Assembly: GCF_905220365.1 (NCBI RefSeq)
Contig: NC_061140.1
Location: 7,380,501 to 7,444,500, forward strand
Direction of reading: 5' to 3'
DNA length: 64,000 nt
From: Vanessa cardui
Lineage: Eukaryota > Arthropoda > Insecta > Lepidoptera > Nymphalidae
The translations under genes and the position numbers were made by a program. This document shows positions 1-12,300 of the stretch, piece after piece; within the stretch, counting starts at the first letter, position 1, and every line of letters begins with the position of its first letter. Under the pieces are notes generated by a model. The model did not search any database. It saw nothing but the letters and a program-made list of their open reading frames with translations, and had not been told where the DNA came from.

Positions 1-2
1 AT

Positions 3-1861
3 TCTGAAACAGAATTGCATGATGAACGTACTAACTCTTCCACCCCGCTTTCTTCTCCTGCACCATCAATTGCATCTTCTCTTGCTAACCTTACAATAGA
101 TTCAACGGATAACGAAGAATCAAATGTCGATGTTGCTGATATTATACCGGATTCTATAGTGCGTGAAATTACCGAATCAAATTATGAAAATGTTCCATCC
201 CTATCAGCTATTCCTTCTTTGCCATCAACGCCCATAGCGCCATTAGCTTCTTCATTATCAGTGTCATCTCGAAAAACTAGATCCAAGAAACCACCAACAG
301 TAAGTGCCAAAAGAATAAAGAAGGCTAAAAAGTTTCAGCTGACATATAACTGGCGTTTAGCTCAATTCCGTCACCAAGTGACCATAGAAGCGGATGAGAA
401 TGAGAATTACAATGACCTGCCTGCAGATGATTCAGCTTTGAGTTTCTTCTACCTTTTTTTTTCTTCAAATATTTTGAGCAGTATTGTAGAACAAACGAAC
501 TTGTATTCCGTACAAGAAACCGGCAAGTCAATTCAGCTATCAGAGGAAGAATTTAGAGATTTTTTAGCTTTGCATGTAATTATGGGTATTGTTGTAATGC
601 CTTCTTATCTCGATTATTGGTCGGATAAATTTAGATACGCTAAAATTGCAGATATAATGTCTTTGAAAAGATATCAGCAGATACGACGATATTTACATTT
701 TGTTGATAATAATATGGCTGATGGAGACAAATATTTTAAAGTTCGTCCAGTTGTAGAACAAATACGACAAAATTGTCTCAAGCAACAGAAAATAGAGTCA
801 AAATTTAGTATAGACGAAATGATGATCGCGTATAAAGGTTCTAAGGCAGGAAAACGTAAGCAATATATGAAAGACAAGCCAAACAAATGGGGTTTTAAAA
901 ATTATGTACGAGCCGGTGTATCAGGCATAATCTATGATTTCATATTATATGGAGGTGACGATACATTTCGTAATCATATGTTTAGTGAAGAGGAATTGTC
1001 CCTTGGTTTTGGCGCTCAAGTGGTCGTAGCTTTATGCCAAAGCATTGAAAGAAAACCAGCGACAATATTTTGCGACAATTTTTTTTCTTCTCCGGAGCTA
1101 CTTTTCATACTTCGGGAAAAGTACGGAATCTTTGCCTTAGGCACTATAAGAAGCAATCGCCTTAGAGGAGCAGATGCTGTTCTGCCTACAGAAAAAGTAA
1201 TGAAAAAAAAGCCTCGCGGAAATTTTGTTGAAGCTGTATGTGACCAAAACCGCTTAGCAGTTGTTCGTTGGAACGATAATAAGGCTGTCACATTTATCAG
1301 TTCATTTGTAGCAAGTGAGCCTTTAGAAAATATACGCCGGTATTGCAAAGATGCAAAATAAAAATTAACGTTCAGTGTCCACAAATTGTGCAACAATATA
1401 ATAGACATATGGGAGGAGTTGATCTTGCTGATATGCTAATATCTCTCTATAAAACACCGTTTAAGAGTAGGAGATGGTATTTATCCATATTTGCACAGAT
1501 GCTCGATATATGTATAAATAATGCTTGGTTACTATACCGCCGCAAACATTCAAGCAATGCAAAAGCTAAAATATCTCTCAAAGCGTTCAGATATGATATC
1601 TATGACTTATTGTTGAAGGAAAATAGATCCGCTAAAAGAAATAGAACTGAGGCAACCAAAATAGTAAAACCACATGTAGCCCGACCTCCGAGTCCAGTCA
1701 AATATGACAACGTAGGTCATTTCCCTTCAACAATGGAAGAAGGCCGCTGTAGGTTTTGCCTAAAAAAGACTGTAGTGTATGGTATAAAATGCAATATAAG
1801 ATTATGTTTTGTAACGGGCAAAAACCCAAGAAATTGTTTTCTTAATTTTCACACCAAATAA
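3..1861 (+). pseudogene. piggyBac-like transposase, one frameshift
   Basis: Cut-and-paste transposase (DDE_Tnp_1_7 type) acting on TTAA sites. Two overlapping frames cover it: one open from the window edge to the stop at 1359-1361, and one continuing from about 1343 to 1861. Together they give about 600 residues, normal for the family. Visible motifs are FSIDEMMIAYKG (first catalytic Asp, near 820), IFCDNFFSSPELL (second Asp, near 1070) and NRHMGGVDLADM (third Asp, near 1410, in the second frame), then a Cys/His-rich C-terminal finger (CRFCLKK...CFVTGKNPRNC). The frame breaks in an A-rich stretch near 1350-1365, so the last catalytic Asp and the finger are lost from the main product. Apart from this indel the gene looks well preserved, which suggests a fairly young copy. 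The start codon is not in the window. Confidence 0.88.
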
Positions 1862-1956
1862 ATAAGTTATTAATTCTTAGATTTCTATTTTTATATCTTT
1901 GTGTAGTAAAAAATTAAAAATTACCGTTTGTTTTATTATTTCCGTAATTTGACAAC

Positions 1957-2026
1957 GTCCGCCGCAGCGGACATGCAAAGCTGACCATCAATGGCGAAGT
2001 TATTGGCAATGTCCGCTGTGACGGAC
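1957..2026. repeat. Two subterminal hairpins of the piggyBac element
   Basis: Two near-palindromes built on the same core occur 54 bp apart: GTCCGCCGCAGCGGAC at 1957-1972 and GTCCGCTGTGACGGAC at 2011-2026. Each is followed by ATG. They lie between the transposase stop and the inferred right end, the place where transposase-binding subterminal repeats are found in other piggyBac elements. A role in binding is inference. Confidence 0.55.
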
Positions 2027-2162
2027 ATGGCTTTCCCCAGCAGTGGGCTATTATAGATTTTTTTAAAGATTTTTCTGGGACTTTTTGACACATCCCTAAA
2101 GTCATACAATAATAGAAATTAAATATTTTGAACTTTTTTTTTCTTGCCAAATTAAGGGTTAA

Positions 2163-3033
2163 ACTAAATAATATAAAATATAGAACTTTTGAACGAGTCA
2201 GGTATAAAATTTTGTAAACAAAAGCTGCAGTAAATAGACTTAACATTATGTGTAACTATGTTAAAATTTAAACTGAGCAACTTTAACATTAAACATCACA
2301 GATTCGTATAAAATATCGCATTGTACGATTGTTTTTTAAACGTTTTCGAATTGGATGTAACAACCTAAAAAAAATTAAATCAACACACTTAAAAAAAATA
2401 AAAACAATACCATCAGTAACTTTAAGAATAACTAACATAATAAGTACAATCAAATGGTAAGCTACAAATCAAAGGTGTTGTGCAACAGAAAAAAGAAACA
2501 TTACAGCACTTTACAAGGCTATTTAAAACTTACGTGTTAGTTCTTAATCTACAATACTTGTCACAGAAAAATACAGTCTTCTATAGGACTTAGGGATACA
2601 GTATAGATAGATTTACTATAGAAACAAATTATTAACTGACTATTAGACTAATGACTACGGTACCTAAGCATGTTCATAACTATTAAATGACGCGATGAAT
2701 AGCAATATTAGTACATAAAAGCAGTATTTTTGATGAACGCAACATAACTACACTTCCGAGCTTTCGAGATGTGCCTTTTGTTTCATATCATAATCATAAT
2801 TACATTAACATTAAAAATATAACATCACATATATATTTTGAATTATATTACAGATAATAATTTGTTTCTACATATGTCACACATATTATGTATACATATA
2901 AATTTTAAAATTTTGTTCACACACTCAGTCTCGAACCCGCAAGCACCAATGAGATATACACGCACCACTTGTTGTACAATATAATCAAAATCACTGGAAA
3001 CATTACAGAATAATATCAAGTTGTCCCTCACAT
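2163..3033. other. Spacer between the transposon and the vasa stop codon
   Basis: AT-rich, no coding potential seen. It should contain the 3' UTR of the minus-strand vasa gene just left of its stop at 3034. I could not fix a polyadenylation site. Confidence 0.5.
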
Positions 3034-6000
3034 TTACCACTCTTCGTCTGGCTCCTGGCCTTGATCGACCGTTGTGCTTGCATTGTTGAAATTCTGAAAA
3101 AAAAAAAACATTGATTATTCCATAATATTCAAAGTTTTTCATTCATAGTCAAAAATGTTTGGGGTTTTTATTACTACGCAAATTTTTGTTCATGGTAAGG
3201 TAAGCTTCGATTGTATGGTTTAAGAGATTTCATCCTTTTCAAAATTATTTTTTTATTTCTTTGTTTAAAATAGGAGTTAGCAAAGTTTGTATATTTATTC
3301 CAATAATGGTGCTGTCAAGAAATGTGTTTATAAACAAATAGGAAATAAACACTCGCTAAACATTGAACAATATGAAAGTTTTATAAAGAGATTGCATATA
3401 ATAAGAAACAAGAACTTCACCTTAATGTTAAACCATGTGAAAAATTTCATTAAATCAATGCTAAAAACTATTAAATATGTTAAAGAGAGAAATGTACTCA
3501 TACCTCGTTAAACATTGTCCTCTATAATTGTAAGCAAGGACAAAAATATTGATATGTTATTATACTGACTACATATCATAGCAATAACTTTGCCAAAATT
3601 TATCCCTAATATCTTAAGTTGTGATAAGTGAATTGTAAGTTAAGGTTAATTGTTCCACTAACACTAAACTTTAATTAACTATATCATTTTAATTTTTATA
3701 TAATGAATATCATAAATCCTAATAGTTTTCGTAAATTACAGCTGTTTAACTAGATATATATAAATGTTAAGCATAGAAACAGGCCACTTGACCATAAATT
3801 GTCATTGATCTGAACATTGGTGCTATCAAGTATGTTCATCTACAATAATATATTATTATTTTCATAAGGGAGAAGTCATATAAGCCTTTAGTTACAATAA
3901 CTTTTTAAGAAATGGTTAAATTGATAAAATTACTTACCCTAATATCACTGCCACCATACTTGTTGCCCTTATAAGTGGCAGTACCACCTCCCTTTAAGAA
4001 GTCTGGTACAGGCTGCTCTGCTTGTCTCAGAATCTTGGCTAGATCAGCTACTAGGGCTACATCCTGTGCAAAATATATGTAAAATTATTAATTACTTCAA
4101 ATCATATTAAAATTAGCTGAATGATTTCACTTAAAATTAAACCAATTCATAATTATTAACGCTGGAAAAAGTCGATGATTATAATAAGGATAATTCTAAT
4201 TACTGTACCTGATCAGAATCAAAGAATGACACAGCCATGCCCCTATTGCCGACACGACCCGTTCTCCCGATTCTGTGCACATACTCATCTATGCTCTTAG
4301 GGAGATCGTAATTGACGACGATATCCACATTCTTTATATCTGTAACAAAATTTAAATAATTTAATTTCATAAGTATTATTTTCTATTCTATTACTGTTAG
4401 ACAGAGTAAGTTCTGTGATGTCAGTAAAAAATTGTCGGTGATTTTCAATAGAATTCCCAACACGGTTTTCTATTCTATTACTGTTCTAGACAGAGTAAGT
4501 TCTGTGATGTCAGTAAAAAATTGTCGGTGATTTTCAATAGAATTCCCAACACGGTTTTCTATTCTATTACTGTTCTAGACAGAGTAAGTTCTGTGATGTC
4601 AATAAAAAATTGTCGGTGATTTTCAATAGAATTCCCAACACGGTTTTCTATTCTATTACTGTTCTAGACAGAGTAAGTTCTGTGATGTCAATAAAAAATT
4701 GTCGGTGATTTTCAATAGAATTCCCAACACGGTTTTCTATTCTATTACTGTTCTAGACAGAGTAAGTTCTGTGATGTCAGTAAAAAATTGTCGGTGATTT
4801 TCAATAGAATTCCCAACACGGTTTTCTATTCTATTACTGTTCTAGACAGAGTAAGTTCTGTGATGTCAGTAAAAAATTGCCGGTGATTTTCTATAGAATT
4901 CCAAACACGGTTTTCTATTCTATTACTGTTCTAGACAGAGTAAGTTCTGTGATGGCAGTAAAAAATTGCCGGTGATTTTCAATAGAATTCCAAACACGGT
5001 TTTCTATTCTATTACTGTTCTAGACAGAGTAAGTTCTGTGATGTCAGTAAAAAATTGCCGGTGATTTTCTATAGAATTCCAAACACGGTTTTCTATTCTA
5101 TTACTGTTCTAGACAGAGTAAGTTCTGTGATGTAAATAAAAAATTGTCAGTGATTTTCTATAGAATTCCCAATAGTTACGCTGGTGCCAGACTGACCGAG
5201 TCCGCGCGCGGCGACGGCTGTGGCGACGAGGATGAAATGGCGGCCGCTCTTGAAGTTATGCAGCGCCTCTTCGCGCTCGCGCTGCATGCGGTCGCCGTGG
5301 ATGGATGACGTCAGCATCTGTTGCTCCGACAGCATGGCCGCTATGAAATCCGCATTGCGCTTTGTCTCCACGAACACGAGTATCCGCTTGCCATCTGAAA
5401 GAATATCGATTACCTTAATACTTAGGTAAGAACAACAGCCTGTAAATTCCCACTGCTGGGCTAAAGGCCTCCTCTCCTTTTGAGAAGGTTTTGGAACATA
5501 TTCCACCACGCTGTTACAATGCGAGTTGGTGGAATACACATGTGGCAGAATTTCTATGAAATTTGTCACATGCAGGTTTCCTCACGATGTTTTCCTTCAC
5601 CGCTGAGCACGAGATGAATTATAAAGATAAATTAAGCACATGAATCAGCGTTGCTTGCCTGGGTTTGAACCCGTAATCATCGGTTAAGATGCACGCGTTC
5701 TAACCACTGGGCCATCTCGACTCTTACTTACTCTCGACTCTAGACTTAGGTAAACCACAACTAATTAAACTGAAGCCATATAACTGATTTAACATATATT
5801 GTAAGAATAATGATTCTTGTAATATTTGTTAAAAATAATACTCACCATTCTCTTCTATGAGCTTCTTAAGCATATTTTGTTTTTCATATTTGGTGACTTG
5901 ATGGAAGATTTGTTCCACATCAGTACTGGCTCCACCTACCACACCGACAGCCACGAACAGATAATTGTTGAGGAAACGACCTGCTAGGTGTTGAATATCT

Positions 6001-9000
6001 TCTGGGAAAGTAGCTGAGAACATCAGCGTTTGTCGTTCAGTCTGTATAATACATGAAATATATTACATTAGTTATTGCACTTTTGCAAATAAAATTAATT
6101 ATATTAATAAATTTGAATTTATAGATTTGAATCTCAAAGTATGCTAGATATTCATTCATTAGTTACTAGGTATTATTTTCTTAATTATTAATTATTTATT
6201 ACTAATAAATAAAAATTATATAAAAATACTTACTAAAGATACCATAGTAGGATGGTCCATCATCTTCTCCACACTAGGCATGAAACCCATGTCAAGCATA
6301 CGATCTGCCTCGTCCAGCACTACAAATCGTATCCCATCAAATGACACGCGGTTACGATCGACAAAATCATGAAGACGTCCCGGCGTTGCTACCAGTATGT
6401 GACAGCCTCGCTATGATAGAAAATATTAAAATATTATTTGTAAATCCTGAATAGCGAAATATTGAAGTAACACATCTATAAAAGGATGATTATTTTAAAT
6501 AAATGAATTATGTAGCCTTTTCGAGTAATCAAAATTCGGAGAGTTTTTTATGAAATTCTTATTTTAAAGATCATACATAACTTACAGCAATATTATCGCC
6601 CTGGTGCCGTACAGCTGTACCACCATACGCTACGGCTATTTTCAAAACTGAACCATACGAAAATTTCCTGGCTTCATTGAATATCTGCAGTGTTAATTCG
6701 CGGGTAGGTGCCACTATTACGACCTGAAATTAATTAAGTTACAAAATCAGTATAAGAAAGGAATCAAAACATATGTATACAAAACAACAATTATTCAATA
6801 CAAAGAAGAAACTCACTTGTGGTTGTGCGCATCCATTAGGACCAGTGACCAACTCACGAGGATCTTGCAGAAGAGTATTAATAATCGGAAGAAGGAATGC
6901 CGCCTGGAACACAGTATTTTTTCAGTTACTACTAGTCGACTCTTACTTATGTATTAAAATGGAAAAAATTGCGAAATTTACAAAGCAAAAGTTAATTACT
7001 TACAGTCTTTCCTGATCCAGTTTGGGCGCAACCCATTAAATCTCTTCCGCCCATTATGATGGGGATAGCGTGTTTTTGAATGGGAGTTGGTTTCCTGTAT
7101 CCTGACTTAAGAATGTTATCCAGCACGTATTTTCGAAGATTTGCTGTTTCGAAACTGTCAATCGCACGAGGAGGATTCTCTCCAGTCACCTATGAAATAA
7201 ATTGTAATACATATAATAATTATACAATAGTTGTTTAGTTACATTAATTTGTTTTTAACCATGACTCTTATCGATTATAAAAAGCACATAAGGCAAGCAT
7301 AAAAGAAAAATAAGTAGGTAAACCCACCTTTACAGCTATACAATCGAATTTATCGAAGTTGATTCCAGAGCTGATTGTACTGCTGAATATTTCCTCCTCA
7401 ACTTCTGTTGGTTCCGGGGGGACATATGTTACTGGGGCTTTCTTGGCCTCATCTTCGCCTCCCTCTGTAGGCTCACCCTCCCCACCACCGTTGGGGCGAG
7501 GACCACCTCCTCTTCCCCCACGACCCCTACCCCTTCCTCGTCCACGTTCACCTCTTTCATGGCGATCGCCTCTCTCTCCATTATCATAATTATCACCTAT
7601 TATATGAAAAAATATAAAAATAAATTTAAACACTTGTTCTGTAATAATTAAAAATTCAAATTTTTGAAAAGCAATAACTAGTGGACTGGTGATACATTTC
7701 TAAGTATTTTTCTTGACAAACTTAAGTGACGAATGAAGTTTTTATTAGATACTTGACATTTTAAGTGGCTCTCAAGTTTCCTCATTAGAGAACAATATTC
7801 AAAAGATTTATGAAAGACCACATGTTAACAAAAAGAGGCAAGTCAACCTTTTCTTGTTTCGTTTTTTTTAACTCTGTGATTATTTCTATGCGACACTTAT
7901 GAATAGAGAAACAATACAAATATTCAATAACTTATATATTGTGTTAAAGTGTATAAGCAATGTTTATAACACAGTTACAATTATAAACAAAATAAAATAG
8001 AAAAAGCTTCTCTTGTGTTCAAGCTACAGTTACAGTAATATGAACTATTTAAGTGTTATTTCATGACATGTGGAATTCAGATAAGGCTAAAGTGTGTGGG
8101 TGCTGATAAAACTCTTATAATAGATTCAATAAAACTTTGTATAAGACATTTGCACATGGATACTAAAAAACTTCTTCAAATAAGGTTCATTTATTGAATA
8201 TTTATTCTAACAAAACGAAATCTATTGAATCAATCAAGTAGTACCCAATTCATAAAATTATATTTAGTCAAAAACCTAGCCAGTAGGTGGAAAAGTAAAT
8301 CTGTCACCTGATAGCATGTGGTGACCTCTGCCCTTAGATATGTTTTAAGGAATATTAACCACTCTCTAAAAAGCCAAAGCACAACACACCTTGCGAACTA
8401 AGACTAACTAGCTTACTGCCTATACAGATGGGCTTTTACATATAAACTTTTAAGTCATTGGGGCCTAAAAACAAAACTATTAAACTGTAACAAATTTCCA
8501 AGAACTTTGTGATGATGGAATAGGTAATTGTAAAATGACTAGACTAGCATTTTAAGAAATACGGTCCTGGTCGTTTATCGTTAATATTGTTTATTGCTTA
8601 GGCAGATTTCTTGAATAATTTTCTAATATTTCACATTCATATGTTTCTATTGGTATCAAGCTTTTTTTACAATAATCTATTTATTGTATCTACCGGCTCG
8701 CGATTTAGTTATTTCGGAATAAATTATTTTACTGCCTCAAGCGATTACATCTTTACAAATAACGAAACAACGTCTCACTTAATTTAGCTACTCGGAAATA
8801 TATAAAAGGTCGACAAAAATCATGCTACGTATATGTTATTTTTTTACTATATTTTATACTATTAATTCTTCGTAATATTACACATCATTATATACATATA
8901 TACACACAGTCAACTACAACTATTTACTGTAAAGCATAATAACAAATCTTAAAATGTTATTAATGACATAAGGACAAAAACCATTCTAGTTCAGTAATCA

Positions 9001-11775
9001 CTTATTAATTGGGAATACGAAATAAATTTTTAAATAAATAAGATTCATAGTAGCCAATAAAGTCTACTTACCGTTGAAATAAAACTAGTTTATCCCTAAC
9101 TAACTACTAAACCTAACTAGTAATCCCGGCGTTTCGAGCACTTTACAGCGTTCGTGGTCATGGGTAGACTGTGTAATAATCGCGGAAATATAAAGTCTAC
9201 TTACCACCATTTTCATAGTCTCCACGGTCGCGATTCCCACCGCGCCCCCCGCGCCCCCCCCGACCACGACCTCCTCTACCGCCGCGGCCTCGCCGCTCGC
9301 CGAACCCATTACTGTCCCCTTTATTAAAGTCTGCAACAATTATAAACGTTTTTTATCATACAAAAATTGACATTTTTTATTTATCTTTTTACCGACAACA
9401 AAGAACAGATAGTTTTTTTTCTCATAACAAATATTATTCAATTTTGCTTTAATGAATCGAGATGGCCCAGTGGTTAAAACGCGTGCATCTTAACCGATGA
9501 TTGCGGGTTCAAACCCAGGCAAGCACCGCTGATTCATGTGCATAATTTGTCTTTATAATTCATCTTGTGCTCAGCGGTGAAGGAAAATCATCGTGAGGAA
9601 ACCTGCATGTAACAAATTTCATAGAAATTCTACCACATGTGTATTCCACCAATCCGCATTGGAACAGCATAGTTGAATATGTTCCAAACCTTCTCCTCAA
9701 AGGGAGAGGAGGCCTTTGGCCCAGCAGTGGGAATTTACAGGCTGCTGTTGTTGTTGTTGAATCAATGAAATTATAAAGCAGATTGTACCCTCATTGTCTT
9801 CGATGAAAGAAGGAAACCCTCTGCCCCTGGACAAGCTGTGACCTTCGTCCACATTGTTGTCAACAAAGTTGTTTATAGTTGGAGGCGGTTGTACCACCTG
9901 AAAACAAGAATATAATAAATATTGATCACATATAAAATTCATTTGTTTATTAAGATACATTAACATTATGCTGGGTTCTAAAACAGTAGTAGTTCATACA
10001 TAACTCTTTATTGAAATAATTATTTCAAATCTGGATATTTATTTATACTTTGTTATTTCTTGAATGATTTAAGATTGTCACCCTGTACATACTCTGTAGA
10101 ATAGTTTACTTATAATATAGATGTAAAAGATTTGTTTAGATGTTTATCTCCAAAGGCATTGTCAGGTTTGAATGGAATAATACCTTATAGATTACTTTAT
10201 CTAATTTATAAAGAAAACAATTACATTTTTGACCACATATATATGAAGTAAATAACTTGTAAGAATTTTTCTACTTAAAAATGTTTTTGATTGATTTATA
10301 TATAACAATGTTTGTGCAGGTATATCCATAGCTAAAAAAAACTCTTAATACACAGTTTAATACAGATTATAACTAAAAACTTACAGAAGCACTATTATTT
10401 CTTTTCTTTTTTATTACTAGTAGATTAATAGTAGATTTTATTTACTAGTAGATCATCCATTATTAGGCTACACTTAATTTCAGAACTTTATTTGACTGAA
10501 AATATTGTTATAAACAATATGAAATTAATTAAACAGATATGTTTTTGATTTATTTGAAATACAGTGTTACAGAAATATAATGATCAAATTTTTTTAACTT
10601 AGCTTATAAGACCAATGTGTGTATATATATATAAAGCTTTACAATTATTTTAATACTAATGCAATTTTACTATCTAATTTTAAAATTTTATTACGATCAT
10701 AGATTATGGTCTTGCATATATTATCAAGAAATTAAATTACTGTGATTGCTTATCAGAAAAATAAAAATATGATATTCAGCATAATTTGTGGTTTCTTTGG
10801 TACTTTCAATAGTAGTTAGTTACACAGCTTAAAAAAAAACATACAGAAAAAAAAGCAGTTGGAAAACTTGGAAAATCAATTGGACGTTTGTGAAAGTATC
10901 ATATCAATTTGATTTCTTCTTTGATTAAGCATATCTCCATCGTAATCAATGCACATATCTTGGTAGCTATTCAATATTTTGAAGTATTCAAATTTGCAGT
11001 AATATATAAATATATGAGACAACATCACATACATTACTCTGATCCCAATGTAAGTAGCTGAAGCACTTGTGTTATGGAAATCAGAAGTAACGACGGTACC
11101 ACAAACACCCAGACCCAAGACAACATAGAAAACTAACGGTGTACACACCGCTCGACCACGGAGGTCGTCAAGATAATATATAGAAACAGAACATAGGTAT
11201 ACAAAATAATAAGTTTTTATGCATTAAATATTTTTGAAGGTATAAGTTAGTTGCTTTAGCTACAATGTAATTTACTTTATTATCAAATTTGATCTCAGTC
11301 CCTAAAAGTATTCACTTTTGATACAAACAATTATAGTGAATGTTAGCAGATGACATTTTTGATGTTGACCAATTAAACAATTTTCCACAAAATTTAGTTC
11401 ATATAATACTTTTTTAAACAGACTGTTTCTAAAAATCAAAGAAATATGCTTTGTTCAGTTAAAAATATATTTAAGCTTGTGTATAATGTAAATATTTATT
11501 TAATCTCAGTTACAGTAATAAAATTCTAATAATCTGATGATATATGTTTATGGTATATGCTTTGTTAGAAATCAAAATAATATAAACAAGCTATTTCACT
11601 TCACACAAACATATTTGTCTTTATTTGTTATGTCTAAGATAATAAGTCTTAAAATATATTCAATTATATTTATAGCTTTATATTCAAAAGATTTATATGA
11701 CAAAGACGCATTATAATATATAATATATAATAGAGTACTTACAATGTCACACGAATCATCCCAATCATCATCCAT
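3034..11775 (-). CDS. vasa: Vasa, germline DEAD-box RNA helicase (13 coding exons)
   Basis: ATP-dependent RNA helicase of the DDX4/Vasa family, a germ-plasm (nuage) component in piRNA and translation control. Exons in transcript order: 11775-11743, 9897-9789, 9330-9205, 7596-7328, 7189-7004, 6903-6817, 6723-6586, 6410-6234, 6041-5846, 5394-5197, 4339-4209, 4063-3938, 3093-3034. They total 1836 nt (611 residues plus stop) and all junctions keep frame. Motifs: acidic start MDDDWDDSCDI; RGG-rich 48-120; Q motif 209-217; AQTGSGKT 234-241; PTREL; DEAD 349-352; SAT 384-386; ARGLD; HRIGRTGR 528-535; acidic-Trp end DEEW. The WDD start, VTGENPPRAID block, VRHQGDN and terminal EEW separate it from DDX3/Belle. 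The ATG is the first base after an AG acceptor, so an upstream non-coding exon is needed. Two donors are weak (GTACAA after exon 2, GTCAGT after exon 10). Confidence 0.95.
4379..5171. repeat. 89-bp tandem satellite, about 9 copies, in vasa intron 10
   Basis: A unit of 89 bp (landmarks: GACAGAGTAAGTTCTGTGAT, TTGTCGGTGATTTTC, AGAATTCCCAACACGG) repeats head to tail about 8.9 times. Copies are nearly identical, differing by a few substitutions (GTCGG/GCCGG, TTCAATAG/TTCTATAG, CCCAAC/CCAAAC). The first copy lacks a TC pair. The array fills nearly the whole intron between vasa exons 10 and 11 and ends about 25 bp from the exon 10 donor. Confidence 0.95.
5431..5743 (-). mobile_element. tRNA-headed SINE, family A (vasa intron 9)
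   Basis: Minus-oriented copy. Its head reads as a tRNA-like A box (TGGCCCAGTGGTTAG) and B box (GGTTCAAACCC); the body carries AGGAAACCTGCATGTGACAA and CCCAGCAGTGGGAA. It is flanked by a 10-bp target duplication ACTTAGGTAA at 5421-5430 and 5744-5753. It resembles the Metulj SINEs of nymphalid butterflies; the family name is from memory. Confidence 0.85.
8290..8430 (-). repeat. Degenerate copy of interspersed repeat C (vasa intron 3)
   Basis: Worn match to the repeat seen clearly at 59565-59833: segments like TCACCTGATAG, GGTGACC, GGAATATTAACCA and GCGAACTAAGA appear in the same order. Confidence 0.4.
9121..9189. repeat. Fragment of palindromic repeat, 15 bp from vasa exon 3
   Basis: Contains CGTTTCGAGCACTTTACAGC and the GGTAGACT segment shared with the inverted-repeat elements at 24257-24453 and 26970-27156. 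It ends about 15 bp from the donor end of vasa exon 3. Confidence 0.6.
9452..9758 (+). mobile_element. SINE family A copy (vasa intron 2)
   Basis: Full-length plus-oriented copy from the tRNA-like head (CGAGATGGCCCAGTGG) to the (TTG)n tail. GAATC appears at both edges as a likely short target duplication. It lies about 30 bp from vasa exon 2. Confidence 0.85.
11014..11170 (-). mobile_element. SINE family B copy, internally deleted (vasa intron 1)
   Basis: Second tRNA-headed SINE family; on its own strand the head is GACGACCTCCGTGGTCGAG and the 3' part GTAATGTATGTGATGTTGTC. In this copy the stretch with the B box, compared with 51853-52074, is missing. Confidence 0.75.
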
Positions 11776-12136
11776 CTGAAATAAGGATAAAATGATAACA
11801 AAACTAATTCAGAAACTTCTAATTTGAGATTGAGAAAAAGAATTCAAATCATGCAACATCAGCTCGATATCAAAAAATTTTTGTATACCTACCCTACGCT
11901 TAGTTTAATGCTTTTAATCAGAGTATAATAGTTTTATGAATTTCTCTAACAGACAATATCACTTTAAACATCTTATTGGATAAAATAAATTGACTTTTCA
12001 TTTTAAAATTCTAAATCGGTTAGTAAAAAATAATTCAAGCTTCACCGGCACTTCAGAGATCCACACGTGTAGTAGGTAAAATTGAACGTTTTTTACAAAA
12101 AATGTTGAAGAAAATTAACTATGAATGTAAACTCAC

Positions 12137-12300
12137 CGTCGTAAGTTGAAAATCAAGACTATGAAGCTGTTTATAGTTTATGTTAAATTTAAAAAAAATC
12201 TGCAAAATCTGAACAAAGACGTGCCTCGGTAAATGGCGGCGAGTGACGAAAATTGATAGTAGTGTTGCTATTGTGTTGTGATTGTTAGGACTGAAGGGAG
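12137..12300 (-). other. vasa: Inferred vasa 5' non-coding exon
   Basis: On the minus strand a strong donor ACGACG|GTGAGT lies at 12136/12137, upstream of the start exon acceptor at 11776. An upstream non-coding exon is required because the ATG directly follows an acceptor. The right boundary (transcription start) is a guess; GC content falls past about 12300. Confidence 0.5.

Larger units (their letters stand above)
1..2162 (+). mobile_element. piggyBac-type DNA transposon, 3' part (5' end outside window)
   Basis: The region holds a piggyBac-family transposase reading frame followed by about 300 bp of AT-rich 3' non-coding DNA. The right end is inferred at 2158, where the sequence runs AATTAAGGG directly into TTAA (2159-2162). 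Elements of this family insert at TTAA and carry ends of CCC...GGG type, so this fits both rules. The left terminal repeat must lie upstream of base 1, so the match of the two inverted repeats cannot be checked here. Two small hairpins sit in the subterminal part (1957-1972 and 2011-2026). Confidence 0.8.
3938..7189 (-). other. vasa: vasa exons 5-12: helicase core (RecA1 and RecA2)
   Basis: Exon 5 (7004-7189) carries the Q motif and Walker A. Exon 6 (6817-6903) carries FLLPII and the family segment RELVTGPNG. Exon 7 (6586-6723) has motif Ia PTREL and VRHQGDN. Exon 8 (6234-6410) has TPGR and DEAD. Exon 9 (5846-6041) has SAT and the inter-domain linker. Exon 10 (5197-5394) has motif IV (ILVFVETKR) and most of motif V. 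Exon 11 (4209-4339) completes RGLD and holds motif VI. Exon 12 (3938-4063) ends the core. All catalytic residues expected of an active enzyme are present. Confidence 0.94.
7328..11775 (-). other. vasa: vasa exons 1-4: acidic start and RGG-rich N-terminus
   Basis: Exon 1 (11743-11775) is a 33-nt micro-exon encoding MDDDWDDSCDI. Exon 2 (9789-9897) encodes a Pro/Asn/Asp-rich stretch. Exon 3 (9205-9330) and exon 4 (7328-7596) encode the Arg-Gly repeats (blocks such as RGRGGRGGRGRGG), then an acidic Glu/Gly tract and VTYVPPEPTEVEEEIF, the conserved lead-in to the core. RGG tracts in this family are substrates for symmetric arginine methylation and Tudor binding; that role is from family knowledge. 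No CCHC zinc knuckles are seen. Confidence 0.9.

Noticed and set aside
4379..5171. CRISPR-like array
   Set aside because: The whole 89-bp unit repeats with no unique spacers, in an intron of an animal gene: a satellite.
7359..7589. Pro-rich plus-strand frame over vasa exon 4
   Set aside because: Antisense image of the RGG/Gly codons of vasa.
3034..11775. DDX3/Belle instead of Vasa
   Set aside because: The acidic WDD start, the VTGENPPRAID and VRHQGDN segments and the EEW end fit Vasa better than DDX3.
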